A stretch of DNA of 64,000 bases from DASRDU01 sp035560235 (GCA_035560235.1 DATMAG010000127.1:53671-117670); one strand, 5' to 3'; numbered from the stretch's first letter, positions 42,511 to 49,878 are shown. Numbers and translations: made by a program. The notes: generated by a model from the letters alone, not told the origin.

Positions 42511-43662
42511 TCAAGCATTTGGCGAACCGGCCCCCTGGCCGGTTTCGCTTTTTGCGACGATTTTGCGACGATCTTTTTCATCGTCTTTCGCTGTTCCTGT
42601 CAGTTCACCTCCGCCGACGCCTGTCGGCGCCCCCGTCACCAGTAATTCAACTGCTTCGTGCAGCCCCTGCGCCGAGGCGTGCACGTAACGCATCGTGGTC
42701 TGGATGTTCGCGTGTCCCATCATCGCGGCGATCCGGTGCAGCGGCACTCCGGCTTCCGCCATCCGCGTCCCGAACGTGTGCCGCAGATCGTGAAGGCGAA
42801 ACTTCGGCACGCCGGAGAGTTCGCACGCCTTCTGAAAGCCGCCCCGGATGTTGCGCCACTGCTCGCCCGTCTCCGGGTTCGGGAAGACGAGCGCGTCAGG
42901 GCCGAGGCCGCGACAGGCCCGCTCCAGTTCGGCCCGCGCGACCGAATTGAGCGGCACCGTCCGCACACGCTTCGATTTGGTCTTCTGAAGGTTCACCCGA
43001 TTCTGTTCCAGATCCACCTGCCACCGGCGCAATGAAAGCAGCTCGCCCAGCCGCATCCCGGTGTGCAGCAGCACGACGACGAGCGGGCGCAGATGCTCCC
43101 GTTCCGCCGTCAGATACTTCATCAGCCGCGCTTCCTCCTCGCGCCCCAGACTGCGGATGACATGATCATCCGGGCGCAGACGCGAAATGCCCGTGCAGGG
43201 ATTCGTCTCCAGCAGCTCCTGCTCAACCGCCAGCCGCAGCATCCGCGAGAGGACGTTGAACTGCCGGTTGACCGTCGCCGGGCGGCGCGCCCTGCCGCGC
43301 ACGGTCGGACGCTCGAGCAGCCACTGCTGAAAACGGCGGCAGAGCTGCGGCGTGATCTCAGACAGCCGCACCGGCCCGAAGAACTCCTCGATCACCGACC
43401 CGATGCGTCCGTCGTCATCCGCCGACGCCTTGTGCAGCCGCGCCCAGGGCAGATACTGCTCACGGATGAAATCGGCGAGGCGCGGCGAGCGTCCGGGCGG
43501 GCGATACCGTCCGGCGAGGATCTCGGCCCGGAGCCTTGTCTCCTGCTGTTCGGCCTCGCGCCGCGAGCGCACCCGGAAGGTGCCCCGGTACGTCCGCCCC
43601 CGCAGGTCGAACTTGTACCGCCAGAGAGTCCCGCGCTTCCCCTCGTATTTCCAGACTGCCAT
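42511..43662 (-). CDS. int: Tyrosine-type site-specific integrase
   Basis: 383 residues. An N-terminal arm-binding region (WRYKFDLRGRTYRGTF), a SAM-like core-binding domain, and a catalytic domain with Arg in HTGMRLGELLSLR, HDLRHTFGTRM (HxxR) and MGHANIQTTMRYVH with the nucleophile Tyr. The gene ends 10 bases from the 3' end of tRNA-Glu and points at it, the classic arrangement for tRNA-integrating elements. It would catalyse integration and excision of the prophage. Confidence 0.95.
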   Translation of the reverse strand: MAVWKYEGKRGTLWRYKFDLRGRTYRGTFRVRSRREAEQQETRLRAEILAGRYRPPGRSPRLADFIREQYLPWARLHKASADDDGRIGSVIEEFFGPVRLSEITPQLCRRFQQWLLERPTVRGRARRPATVNRQFNVLSRMLRLAVEQELLETNPCTGISRLRPDDHVIRSLGREEEARLMKYLTAEREHLRPLVVVLLHTGMRLGELLSLRRWQVDLEQNRVNLQKTKSKRVRTVPLNSVARAELERACRGLGPDALVFPNPETGEQWRNIRGGFQKACELSGVPKFRLHDLRHTFGTRMAEAGVPLHRIAAMMGHANIQTTMRYVHASAQGLHEAVELLVTGAPTGVGGGELTGTAKDDEKDRRKIVAKSETGQGAGSPNA

Positions 43663-43712
43663 CTCCCGCCTCCTCGCAGTACAGGCAGTCGTGGCCTTCG
43701 GCGCGCGCTACT

Positions 43713-43967
43713 CTACACGCCGCGCCTGCGCCGCTGGAAGTCAATCACGTTGGCCTCGCGCGCAATCTCGTGGCGGCGCAGATCCTCGTCGAGTTCGTCG
43801 CGGTAGAAGCGGATCTCGTGCGTGCCCGCCGGACGCAGATAACGCAGGCGGCCCTCGCGGCACCAGCGCCAGATCTTTCTGACCGGCCAGCGCAGGGCGT
43901 CGGCCACTTCCTGCGGCGTCAGCACTTCTCTCGGCTGGGCGTCTTTTTTGTCACTGGCAAGGCTCAT
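43713..43967 (-). CDS. Excisionase-like helix-turn-helix protein
   Basis: 84 residues. A MerR/excisionase winged helix is visible: LTPQEVADALRWPVRKIWRWCREGRLRYLRPAGTHEIRFYRDEL. It ends 50 bases upstream of the integrase gene start on the same strand, where excisionases usually lie. It probably directs excision or represses int. The start is ATG 43967. Confidence 0.8.
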   Translation of the reverse strand: MSLASDKKDAQPREVLTPQEVADALRWPVRKIWRWCREGRLRYLRPAGTHEIRFYRDELDEDLRRHEIAREANVIDFQRRRRGV

Positions 43968-43985
43968 TCTCGTGGCTCCTGATTT

Positions 43986-44237
43986 TCAGGCGGCGCGGTT
44001 TCCGCCCGGCGCCGGGCGCAGCGGCCTGACCTTCAGCGCCTGCAGGCGAACGATCAGCTCCGCCGCCTCGACTTCCGAGAGCTGCGCCGCCAGGCAGTTG
44101 TACCAGTGCTGCTCGGCGCTCGCCTGGGTCACGAAGGCCCGGACGCAGCGGTCGCGGCGGCGAAAATCCGCCGCGCGCTCCATCACGGCCCACTGTGTGC
44201 CGTGGCAGAGAACGTAATATCGTTCCGACTTCATCAC
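43986..44237 (-). CDS. Small prophage protein, unknown
   Basis: 83 residues (YYVLCHGTQWAVMERAADF ... SEVEAAELIVRLQALKV). No family recognised. The ATGA at 44234-44237 is shared with the stop of the upstream zinc-ribbon gene, so the two are translationally coupled. The C-terminus is Pro/Arg-rich. Confidence 0.6.
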   Translation of the reverse strand: MMKSERYYVLCHGTQWAVMERAADFRRRDRCVRAFVTQASAEQHWYNCLAAQLSEVEAAELIVRLQALKVRPLRPAPGGNRAA

Positions 44238-44533
44238 GCCACCTCCTTCATTACGTCGCGCCGCCTGAGCCGCGCGGCGAGCCGTTCGAGAAACGAATCG
44301 CGCACCGCGAGGTGGCGCTCGTCGCCGGTTTCCAGCCAGCGCAGATGAGCGTGCCGCGCCGTGCGCCGCAGACTGTCTTCATAGGTCGGCAACGCGACCT
44401 CCTTCAGCGTGCGCGCCCAGGCCACGAGATGCTCGCGGGCGGAGGCGCATTCCGGGCCGAGGCCGCGCCGCTGCGATTCAGGATCGGTGAGTGCGCGGCG
44501 ACAGCGCCGACACTGTGCTGTGAACTTTGACAT
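44234..44533 (-). CDS. Small DUF6011-like zinc-ribbon protein
   Basis: The start ATG 44533 is supported by GGAGG seven bases upstream; a GTG at 44539 is also in frame. 99 residues. The N-terminal CRRCRRALTDPESQRRGLGPEC has the two-Cys plus GxGPxC pattern of DUF6011, a short zinc-binding module common in phages and mobile elements. The remainder is helical and Arg-rich. It is coupled by a 4-base overlap to the next gene. Confidence 0.72.
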   Translation of the reverse strand: MSKFTAQCRRCRRALTDPESQRRGLGPECASAREHLVAWARTLKEVALPTYEDSLRRTARHAHLRWLETGDERHLAVRDSFLERLAARLRRRDVMKEVA

Positions 44534-44539
44534 GGACAC

Positions 44540-44883
44540 CTCCGGTGTCTTGTGGGGAGGCGCGCTGCCCGGCTATAGTGGCCGCCGACAGCAGCGAGAC
44601 ACTCCGCTGTTGATAGTTCCGAAGGGCCGCGTTCTTCTCCGGGCAAGGAAGGGAGAACGCGGCCTTTCGTGTGTGAACTGAAAAGATCGCCGCGAGCCAT
44701 TCATCAGCAAGGGGGCGCGGCCCGTCACACTGGCGCGGGGCTGCGCGGCGCGCCGGGAGGGGAACGCTTCGTTCACAGTCCCGCCGCACCACCACAGCAC
44801 AGGCGCCCGGTCGCCACTCGCCACAGTCGCTGCTCATTGCGGCTGCGAATTAATTCCCGCGCCGGATCTCTCTTCAGGAGCAG
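44540..44883. other. Gene-poor stretch with a terminator
   Basis: About 340 bases between two minus-strand genes. Reading frames on both strands are Arg-rich and unconvincing. A hairpin terminator lies at 44625-44667. Confidence 0.45.
44625..44667. terminator. Intrinsic terminator in the prophage
   Basis: GGCCGCGTTCT (44625-44635) pairs perfectly with 44654-44664 and is followed by TTTC. Loop of 18 bases. Confidence 0.65.
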
Positions 44884-45072
44884 TCAGGCAGCTTTCTTTT
44901 GATCCCGCTTTTGTCTGACTTCAGCGAGATGCCTGGCCACTACAGCCTGAACATAGTTCGCCAATGTCCTGTGATCCTCGTCGGCTGATTCGACCAGCAG
45001 GCGGTACTCCTCAGCAGTCAGACGAAAAGTGATGATGTGTTCTTTTATTCGCTTTGATCTCATGGTGTGCAT
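44884..45072 (-). CDS. Small ribbon-helix-helix-like protein
   Basis: 62 residues from ATG 45072; ATG 45063 (MRSKRIKEHI) is equally possible. IITFRLTAEEYRLLVESADEDHRTLANYVQAVVARHL is the pattern of a CopG/DUF1778-type DNA-binding domain (beta strand, two helices), followed by a Lys-rich tail. It lies divergent from another RHH gene at 45148, with a palindrome ATGTATACAT between them that could be the operator. Likely an autorepressor or antitoxin without toxin. Confidence 0.7.
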   Translation of the reverse strand: MHTMRSKRIKEHIITFRLTAEEYRLLVESADEDHRTLANYVQAVVARHLAEVRQKRDQKKAA

Positions 45073-45082
45073 GCTAAAGCAG

Positions 45083-45092
45083 ATGTATACAT
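45083..45092. promoter_or_regulatory. Palindrome between divergent RHH genes
   Basis: ATGTATACAT, a perfect 10-bp palindrome with a TTGACA on the minus strand (45093-45098) next to it. Placed 11 bases from ATG 45072. Confidence 0.45.
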
Positions 45093-45147
45093 TGTCAAGC
45101 AGAGAGATACGTTGCAATAAAAAAAGCAGGAATTGTATTTTCCACTT

Positions 45148-45372
45148 ATGACGAGAGATGCTCAGGCTTCCGTCCGCCTCCCCAAAGAACTGAAGGACGA
45201 GATACAACGAATCGCTCAAGAGACGCGGAGGACTTTAAGCAGCACAATTGAGCTGTTGTTGATGAAAGGTGTGGAAGCCTACCGGGAGGACGGCTATCTG
45301 CTCGACACGCGCCCGAGGCAGCCGGAGGCGGGAACTGAGCCTGCATTCTCCAAACGACGCAAGGCATCGTGA
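45148..45372 (+). CDS. Arc/CopG-like ribbon-helix-helix protein
   Basis: 74 residues from ATG 45148. DAQASVRLPKELKDEIQRIA is a typical RHH strand and helix A, followed by QETRRTLSSTIELLLMKGVEAYREDG as helix B. The tail is basic. It probably binds DNA as a dimer. Divergent with the RHH gene at 45072; which of them binds the palindrome between is unknown. Confidence 0.72.
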   Translation: MTRDAQASVRLPKELKDEIQRIAQETRRTLSSTIELLLMKGVEAYREDGYLLDTRPRQPEAGTEPAFSKRRKAS

Positions 45373-45568
45373 GGACAAGCCCTCGGCAGGCCGCCAACGT
45401 GGTCAGTATTTTCGACTGGCCGCGCCGGAAGCTGCCGGATGTGGATGGATGTGAAACGGACTGATGGCTGTCCTCATGGACATGTGAGAAAAAGCGAAAA
45501 ACGTTTCGCCTCAGCCGGGGAAATTAACTGAAGCCCCTGATGACTCCCGCTGCAAAGGTCATTGCAAG

Positions 45569-46132
45569 ATGCAGACAGATTTCGATTCGCTGCTTCAGAA
45601 AGCGCAGGCCGTCTTTCAATGGGTGATCGCGCAATCCGCCCGGCGACCGAAGGAGATTGCCATCACTACAGGCGGCCTGATTCTGCTGCTGCTCATCGGG
45701 CGTGCCGCAAGACGAAGAAAGCGATTCACTGCACTCGATCTGGAAGTGCCCGAACTGTCCCGTTCAAAGATCAGTCCAGTGCCTGCCGATCAACCGGAAA
45801 GTCCGGTCAGAGTTATCTCTCCGATCAGCACTGATCCGAAGCAGAACATCCCGGCCTCGCTTCACGGCCTGCTGCCGCACCGGCTTGAGGAGTACAGCCT
45901 GACGATTCTGGAAGTGGCTGGTGATGGAGTCTGGCTGTTGCACCGAAAGGGAAATGAATGGATGGATGTGATTGCGCCGAAGCGCAGCAGTAAAACGAAG
46001 CTGCTTTATGACCGTTTCGGCTACCACCTGATTGAAGCGCGCTGGTCGTATCGCACCAGTCCGAAGAATGCCAGTCTGATCAAAGACTGGATCGGACGGC
46101 GACTGGCAGACCGAGCGACCGAAGGCATCTGA
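45569..46132 (+). CDS. Membrane-anchored prophage protein, unknown
   Basis: 187 residues. One transmembrane helix (IAITTGGLILLLLIGRAA, about residues 30-47) is flanked by basic residues, followed by a Pro-rich linker and a C-terminal globular part (YSLTILEVAGDGVWLLHRKG, WMDVIAPKRSSKTKLLYDRFGYHL). No family recognised. It is followed 17 bases later by another small exported or membrane protein gene, likely in the same transcript. Confidence 0.6.
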   Translation: MQTDFDSLLQKAQAVFQWVIAQSARRPKEIAITTGGLILLLLIGRAARRRKRFTALDLEVPELSRSKISPVPADQPESPVRVISPISTDPKQNIPASLHGLLPHRLEEYSLTILEVAGDGVWLLHRKGNEWMDVIAPKRSSKTKLLYDRFGYHLIEARWSYRTSPKNASLIKDWIGRRLADRATEGI

Positions 46133-46149
46133 ACGTGGAAAGGTAGTCT

Positions 46150-46389
46150 GTGAAAACAAGAGTGGCAGTGATCTTTGCATTTCTTGCGGGCGCGCTCTGC
46201 GTCTGGCTCATCCATCCGGTTCTCAATCGCAGCGGAGCCGTCTCGGCCAAACCGGCAGCGACAACCTGGGAGTACATTCAAACCTGCAATCCGAAGGAAA
46301 TGAACAAACTCGGTCAGGACGGCTGGGAGCTTGTTTCAGCAACGCATACGGGTGTGGGGGTCTGTCTGTTTTTCAAACGCCCGAAGTAG
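46150..46389 (+). CDS. Small membrane protein with DUF4177-like domain
   Basis: 79 residues, GTG start. N-terminal transmembrane or signal segment (VAVIFAFLAGALCVWLIH) then TWEYIQTCN ... MNKLGQDGWELVSAT ... CLFFKRPK. The WEY, LNxLGxxGWELV and final FKR pattern is that of DUF4177-type domains, a small beta-alpha module found in many bacteria and phages. Function unknown. Confidence 0.7.
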   Translation: MKTRVAVIFAFLAGALCVWLIHPVLNRSGAVSAKPAATTWEYIQTCNPKEMNKLGQDGWELVSATHTGVGVCLFFKRPK

Positions 46390-46410
46390 TGACCGGAAAG
46401 AGCAGTTCGT

Positions 46411-46452
46411 CCCCGACACGCCCCGACATTAAATCTGTCGGCCCCTGTCGGG
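46411..46452. promoter_or_regulatory. Phased operator-like array 1 (CCCCGACA / TGTCGG)
   Basis: CCCCGACA occurs at 46411 and 46421, then the inverted half-site TGTCGG at 46436 and TGTCGGG at 46446. Each pair is spaced exactly 10 bases, one helical turn. A related array lies at 47767-47818. Confidence 0.65.
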
Positions 46453-46554
46453 TTGTCACGGTTTTGTCATCGTTCCGTCACAATCAGTTCTTAAGGTGCT
46501 GCCTCGGCCACAGGGGAAGACTCAGCCTCTGACAAGCCACAAAGACCCGCACTG

Positions 46555-46863
46555 ATGGCCTTTGTGATAATCATCGTTGGCCCGAAATCACGTTATCTGG
46601 AAGCCGGACAGCGGGGGCTGGATTTCATTTCAGACGGAAAGCGCTTCAATCTGGGGCAGGGTCAGGAGCGGGAAGCCGAAGAGTTGTCTGGCAGGCTGGT
46701 GATGCAGCAAATCCTGATCCCGGTGACTAACTTCGATTTTGAACGGCTGGTCAGAGGAACAAATGTTGAAGGGCGTATTGGGGACCGGGAATTCAAGCTG
46801 CTGATGAAGCAGGTCTGGACGCTGCGCGAGTTCGCGCGGAAAGTATCGTTGCAGGTTGATTGA
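46555..46863 (+). CDS. Hypothetical protein, possibly 5'-truncated
   Basis: 102 residues from ATG 46555 (AFVIIIVGPKSRYLEAGQRGLDFISDGKRFNLG ... FERLVRGTNVEGRIGDREFKLLMKQVWTLREFARKV). The beta-rich pattern ending in a LREFA helix resembles small secreted hypothetical proteins of Acidobacteriota. The frame is open upstream to 46495 without a start codon, and homolog-like proteins carry a signal peptide that is missing here, so it may be a fragment. The operator-like array lies about 100 bases upstream. Confidence 0.5.
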   Translation: MAFVIIIVGPKSRYLEAGQRGLDFISDGKRFNLGQGQEREAEELSGRLVMQQILIPVTNFDFERLVRGTNVEGRIGDREFKLLMKQVWTLREFARKVSLQVD

Positions 46864-46894
46864 TCTGAGGTACTCTGACCAGCAGATCATCGTT

Positions 46895-47218
46895 CTACAT
46901 CTGGAGCAAAAGCAGCGGCCTCTGTGCGTCCTTCCGGCGCTGGCGTGTGATGCGGGCGCTCGCGGTGTGGCGCGGGCGTTCGAGTTCGAGGTGGCAGGCC
47001 TGGCAGACAGCGATCAGGTTCTCTTCGCGGTCGTCGCCCGGCGTGAAGTTGAAGTGATGAACCGTCAGCGCGACGAGCTTGCCGCTCTGCGGATGCAGCC
47101 AGCCGTGAATCGCGCCGCAGCGTTCGCAGCGGCCACCGGCGCGGCCAAACCGGATGCGCCGCGACAGCGCGCGCCACGGCGAGCCGTAAAACTTCCTGTC
47201 CTCTTTTCTGATCGGCAT
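46895..47218 (-). CDS. HNH endonuclease
   Basis: 107 residues. FYGSPWRALSRRIR, CERCGAIH (first Cys pair), LTVHHFNFTPGDDREENLIAVC with the HH and N of the HNH motif, and CQACHLE (second Cys pair). Small HNH nucleases of phages often sit near terminase and help DNA packaging; here it lies in the accessory region, 7 bases after the double-HTH gene on the same strand, so its role may differ. Confidence 0.85.
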   Translation of the reverse strand: MPIRKEDRKFYGSPWRALSRRIRFGRAGGRCERCGAIHGWLHPQSGKLVALTVHHFNFTPGDDREENLIAVCQACHLELERPRHTASARITRQRRKDAQRPLLLLQM

Positions 47219-47225
47219 TCCTTCC

Positions 47226-47711
47226 TCACAGCCGGGCGTACCACTGATCCAGATCGCGGCGCTTGATGTGCCAGGCGCGGCCCGGGCGCGTGGCCTTCAG
47301 GCGCTTCGCTTTGATTGCCCGACGAATGAACCGCGCCGGCAGCCCCGTCAGCTCAGCCGCCTCCGCGATGCCCAGGCCGAGCTTGCGGTCGAGCGGCAGG
47401 GCAGCGCTGCGGGCCAGCCCGGCGATGGCGGCGATGAACTGCTCCGCAGCGGGCGCGCCGCCAGGGGGCGACAGGGCGACGTGGCGCGACGTGGCGGGCC
47501 GCGCGGAGCTGTCGGGCCGCGCGAGGGCTGCGCGAGTCCCGTTCTCCATCTGCCGTTTGAGCAGCCTGACCTGTTTCGGATCGAAAGCCGCCAGCCGCTG
47601 CCCCTGCCCCTCACGGCGTTCGTAGCGGGGCGCGAGCAGGCCTTTGGCAGTGTAGCGCTCAATGGCGCGTTCAGAGACTCCGAGCAGTTCGGCGGCTTCC
47701 TTTTTGGTCAT
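47226..47711 (-). CDS. Protein with two helix-turn-helix domains
   Basis: 161 residues from ATG 47711. The N-terminal MerR-type winged helix (KKEAAELLGVSERAIERYTAKGLLAPRYERREGQ ... DPKQVRLL) is joined by an Ala/Pro-rich linker to a C-terminal excisionase-like helix (LGIAEAAELTGLPARFIRRAIKAKRLKATRPGRAWHIKRRDLDQWY). Two DNA-binding domains in one chain suit bridging or phased sites. The array of CCCCGACA/TGTCGG half-sites begins 56 bases upstream of its start, so self-regulation is likely (inference). Confidence 0.75.
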   Translation of the reverse strand: MTKKEAAELLGVSERAIERYTAKGLLAPRYERREGQGQRLAAFDPKQVRLLKRQMENGTRAALARPDSSARPATSRHVALSPPGGAPAAEQFIAAIAGLARSAALPLDRKLGLGIAEAAELTGLPARFIRRAIKAKRLKATRPGRAWHIKRRDLDQWYARL

Positions 47712-47766
47712 GGCGGTTCTCCGTGCAGACACAGATGAGGTCTGATGCCGGGCCAGGATAGCACGC

Positions 47767-47818
47767 TCCGACAGACCCCGACAAGGTGACAGGTGTCGGA
47801 GCTGTCGCCCTGTCGGGG
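47767..47818. promoter_or_regulatory. Phased operator-like array 2 (CCGACA / TGTCGG)
   Basis: TCCGACA (47767) and CCCCGACA (47776) are followed by inverted TGTCGGA (47794), TGTCG (47803) and TGTCGGGG (47811). Spacing is 8-10 bases. It lies in the promoter region of the double-HTH gene and repeats the layout of array 1. Confidence 0.68.
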
Positions 47819-47898
47819 CCTGAATCGCAAAAGCAAGAGGGTCGAAAGGCCTGTTTCGGCAGGCTCCACTGGAGCCGTCTGAAAAATTTTCCTGCCTG

Positions 47899-47919
47899 AT
47901 ACATATTGATGTGTATAAT
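47899..47919 (+). promoter_or_regulatory. Promoter/operator of the toxin remnant
   Basis: A perfect -10 TATAAT (47914-47919) overlaps the inverted repeat ATACA/TGTAT (47899-47903, 47912-47916). The first ATG (47926) lies only 6 bases downstream of the -10, so the transcript may be leaderless. Confidence 0.5.
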
Positions 47920-47925
47920 GTCTGG

Positions 47926-48149
47926 ATGGGTGAAACGGAAAACAAACTGCTGACCTTCATTGAAACTCCGGTCTTCGTGGAGCAGCTGGAAGAACTGGCG
48001 GGCGGGAAACAACTGGAACTGTTGTATGCCATCCAGAACGACCTGCTCACCGATTCGACAAGCGCGAACAGGCGGATCTGGATGCCAGGGAGAGAAAAAT
48101 GCTGGCTCTGCTGGCAGACAGAATCAAAGAGGCCGCAAAGGGGAAATGA
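47926..48149 (+). pseudogene. RelE/HigB-type toxin, inactivated by internal deletion
   Basis: The first ~48 codons encode the N-terminus of a RelE-superfamily toxin (LLTFIETPVFVEQLEELAG, LYAIQNDLLTD). The sequence then jumps, in another frame, to the C-terminal helix of the same family (ADLDARERKMLALLADRIKE, stop TGA at 48147-48149). The middle, which would hold the catalytic Arg/Lys strand (IPGTGGLRK-like), is absent. The toxin's last TGA overlaps the ATG of the antitoxin as in a normal operon. The toxin is probably dead. Confidence 0.75.
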
Positions 48150-48493
48150 TGAAGAAGGAAAACTTCGAGCGACTCAGGAAATCAATGGAACAGGCGCTCG
48201 CTTATGAGCGCGGCGAGGCTGAAGCCGGGCGTGTCACAGTGCGCGAACGCCCGGTGAAGAAGGCTCGCATCAACATCATGCTCGATGAAGACATCATCGA
48301 GCATTTCAAACGGCGGGCGGCGCGGCCCAACGCTGCGCCGTACCAGACGCAGATCAACCAGGCGTTGCGCGAACTGCTGACAGGGGAGCCGGAGCCTCGG
48401 CCTGAGGCGCAGGCCGAGGCGCTGGCCGAGCTGATTGCCGAGAAGGTTGCCGTGCGGCTCCGGCGGCGCGGCGCGAAAAAGAAGGCGGCGTGA
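48146..48493 (+). CDS. CopG/BrnA-like antitoxin
   Basis: 115 residues from ATG 48146 (ATGATGA: a second ATG at 48149). N-terminal helix (FERLRKSMEQALAYERGEAE), then the antitoxin signature INIMLDEDIIEHFKRRAARPNAAPYQTQINQALRELL (ribbon-helix-helix), and a Glu/Ala/Arg C-terminal tail. The intact gene follows the disabled RelE-type toxin, so it is an orphan antitoxin that may still bind its promoter or neutralise a related toxin. Confidence 0.82.
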   Translation: MMKKENFERLRKSMEQALAYERGEAEAGRVTVRERPVKKARINIMLDEDIIEHFKRRAARPNAAPYQTQINQALRELLTGEPEPRPEAQAEALAELIAEKVAVRLRRRGAKKKAA

Positions 48494-48531
48494 CGCGCAG
48501 GCTCGCTCGCTGCGTCCTGATCAGGGTGGAT

Positions 48532-48557
48532 TTATGATACTATTGGTAGTATCATAA
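48532..48557. promoter_or_regulatory. Palindromic operator of hicAB
   Basis: TTATGATACTA and its exact complement TAGTATCATAA (11 bp each) around TTGG. It ends 4 bases before the hicA ATG and contains TATGAT/GATACT -10-like sequence. HicB-type antitoxins bind such palindromes. Confidence 0.75.
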
Positions 48558-48561
48558 GGGC

Positions 48562-48807
48562 ATGAAGATTGACGAGGTGATCACAGAACTGAAGCGGGCG
48601 GACGGGGCGATGAAATTCAACCGCCTGAAAGCGATCTGCGACCACTTCTTCGGCGCGCCGCGGATCAGGGGCAGTCATCACATTTACCGGACTGGGACGG
48701 CGCACCTCGTCAATATTCAGAACAACAAGGGGCAGGCGAAGAGTTATCAGGTGCGGCAGGTGCGGCTCGCGCTGGAAGCACGTCGCCAGGCAGAGGAGAA
48801 AAAGTAA
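48562..48807 (+). CDS. hicA: HicA-family mRNA interferase toxin
   Basis: 81 residues, the usual HicA size. MKIDEVITELKRADGAMKFNRLKAICDHFFGAP, then RGSHHIYRTGTAHLVNIQNNKG with the conserved His on the dsRNA-binding-like fold, then a Lys-rich helix. It cleaves mRNA when not bound by HicB. hicB starts on the last base of its stop codon (TAATG). Confidence 0.9.
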   Translation: MKIDEVITELKRADGAMKFNRLKAICDHFFGAPRIRGSHHIYRTGTAHLVNIQNNKGQAKSYQVRQVRLALEARRQAEEKK

Positions 48808-49160
48808 TGGCTGGAAAGAAAGTCAGGGTTACGGTTCCGTACCGGGCGGACGAATATACATACCGGGTGCAGTGGGACGGGGAGCATTTCCTGGCGCTGG
48901 TTGAGGAAATGCCGGGTCTGAGCGCCTTCGGCCCGACTCAGGAAAAGGCGCTCAGTGAACTGCGCGGTGTGGTCAGCGAAAGCCTGAAGTGGATGGCCGA
49001 GGAAGGTGATCCGCTGCCTGAACCGCTCAGCCGCCGCGCTTACAGCGGCAGAATCATCGTCCGCATGGCTCCGGCGCTGCACCGGCGGCTGGCGCTGGAA
49101 GCGCAGCGTGCCGGTGTTTCACTCAATCAGTTCATCACCAGTCGGCTTGATGCCGCGTGA
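48807..49160 (+). CDS. hicB: HicB-family antitoxin
   Basis: 117 residues: N-terminal HicB fold (YTYRVQWDGEHFLALVEEMPGLSAFGPTQEKALSEL), followed by a C-terminal ribbon-helix-helix (GRIIVRMAPALHRRLALEAQRAGVSLNQFITSRL). It neutralises HicA and should repress the operon through the palindrome at 48532-48557. Confidence 0.9.
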   Translation: MAGKKVRVTVPYRADEYTYRVQWDGEHFLALVEEMPGLSAFGPTQEKALSELRGVVSESLKWMAEEGDPLPEPLSRRAYSGRIIVRMAPALHRRLALEAQRAGVSLNQFITSRLDAA

Positions 49161-49289
49161 GCCACGCGCGACTTCGACAGGTGATCGCAAGGTGCGTCCT
49201 GATAACGGCAGAACCCGCACGACACTGGCGGGGTCTGATAGGAAACCTTATGTCCGCACAGACCGGGAAGAGAGAAAACGGGTCAACCA

Positions 49290-49309
49290 CCGCCAGATAA
49301 ATCAGGCGG
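49290..49309. repeat. TnpB right-end hairpin, copy 2
   Basis: CCGCC, 10 bases, GGCGG; the loop contains the stop codon of the truncated tnpB. Part of a ~75-base 3' end shared nearly identically with the intact copy. Confidence 0.75.
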
Positions 49310-49817
49310 CTTGCGGTTCATCTCGACGTAGCGAGTAGACCGCGTTCGGCTGGTTGACGACAGCCCGGCTCGCTATTACACGAGCCGCGTTCGTGTCGGC
49401 ATTGCGAGACATTCCGCACGCCTGACACTGGAATTTCGATTGAGAGCGACGATTCGATTTAGAAATATGGCCACACCTGGAACATTCACGAGAGGTATTG
49501 CGCGGATCAACGATGATCACGGCGACGCCCGCGAGCCTGGCCTTGTATTCCAGTTTCGCTCTCAGGTCAGCGAAAGCCCAACTCATTCTTTCCGCGCGAT
49601 TGGCCTTGCGAACCGTGGTCCGGCGGTTAATGCCCTTCAAGTGTTCCAGGGCAATCCCTCTGCCAGTGTCTTTGGCCTTTGCGACGATGGCTTTGCTGAT
49701 ACGGTGGTTCAGATCAGAAGCGAAGCGGCGCTCTTTCCTGTTGCGCTTTTTGAGCAACCGCCTGGCCGACTTCGATCCTTTGCTTTGCAGTTTAGCTCTA
49801 AGTTTGCGTGTAAACAA
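49302..49817 (-). pseudogene. 5'-truncated tnpB (IS605-type)
   Basis: About 171 residues corresponding to the C-terminal half of TnpB: KLRAKLQSKGSKSARRLLKKR, the second RuvC Glu in GIALEHLKGI, the zinc finger ECSRCGHIS ... CQACGMS and the third acidic residue in RNADTNAARV. The RuvC-I Asp and N-terminal half are missing, cut at about 49,810 exactly where a right-end hairpin of another copy begins. It is about 60-70% identical to the intact neighbour, but the last ~20 residues and 3' DNA are nearly identical. It cannot cut DNA; its 3' end could still give a guide RNA scaffold. Confidence 0.85.
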
Positions 49818-49837
49818 CCGTCAGCTAAAGCAGACGG
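49818..49837. repeat. Third TnpB-type right-end hairpin
   Basis: CCGTC, 10 bases, GACGG, preceded by GTAAACAA. The 20-base left part equals that of the right end of the intact copy at 49870-49890 except for one base, giving a direct repeat 61 bases apart. Confidence 0.7.
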
Positions 49838-49878
49838 CTTTCGAGTAGTCGCGGAGATTCCGCTTCTCCCGTAAACAA

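Noticed and set aside
44409..44837. Several overlapping Arg-rich frames on both strands around the prophage terminator
   Set aside because: None has a ribosome site or family features, and a terminator hairpin runs through them.
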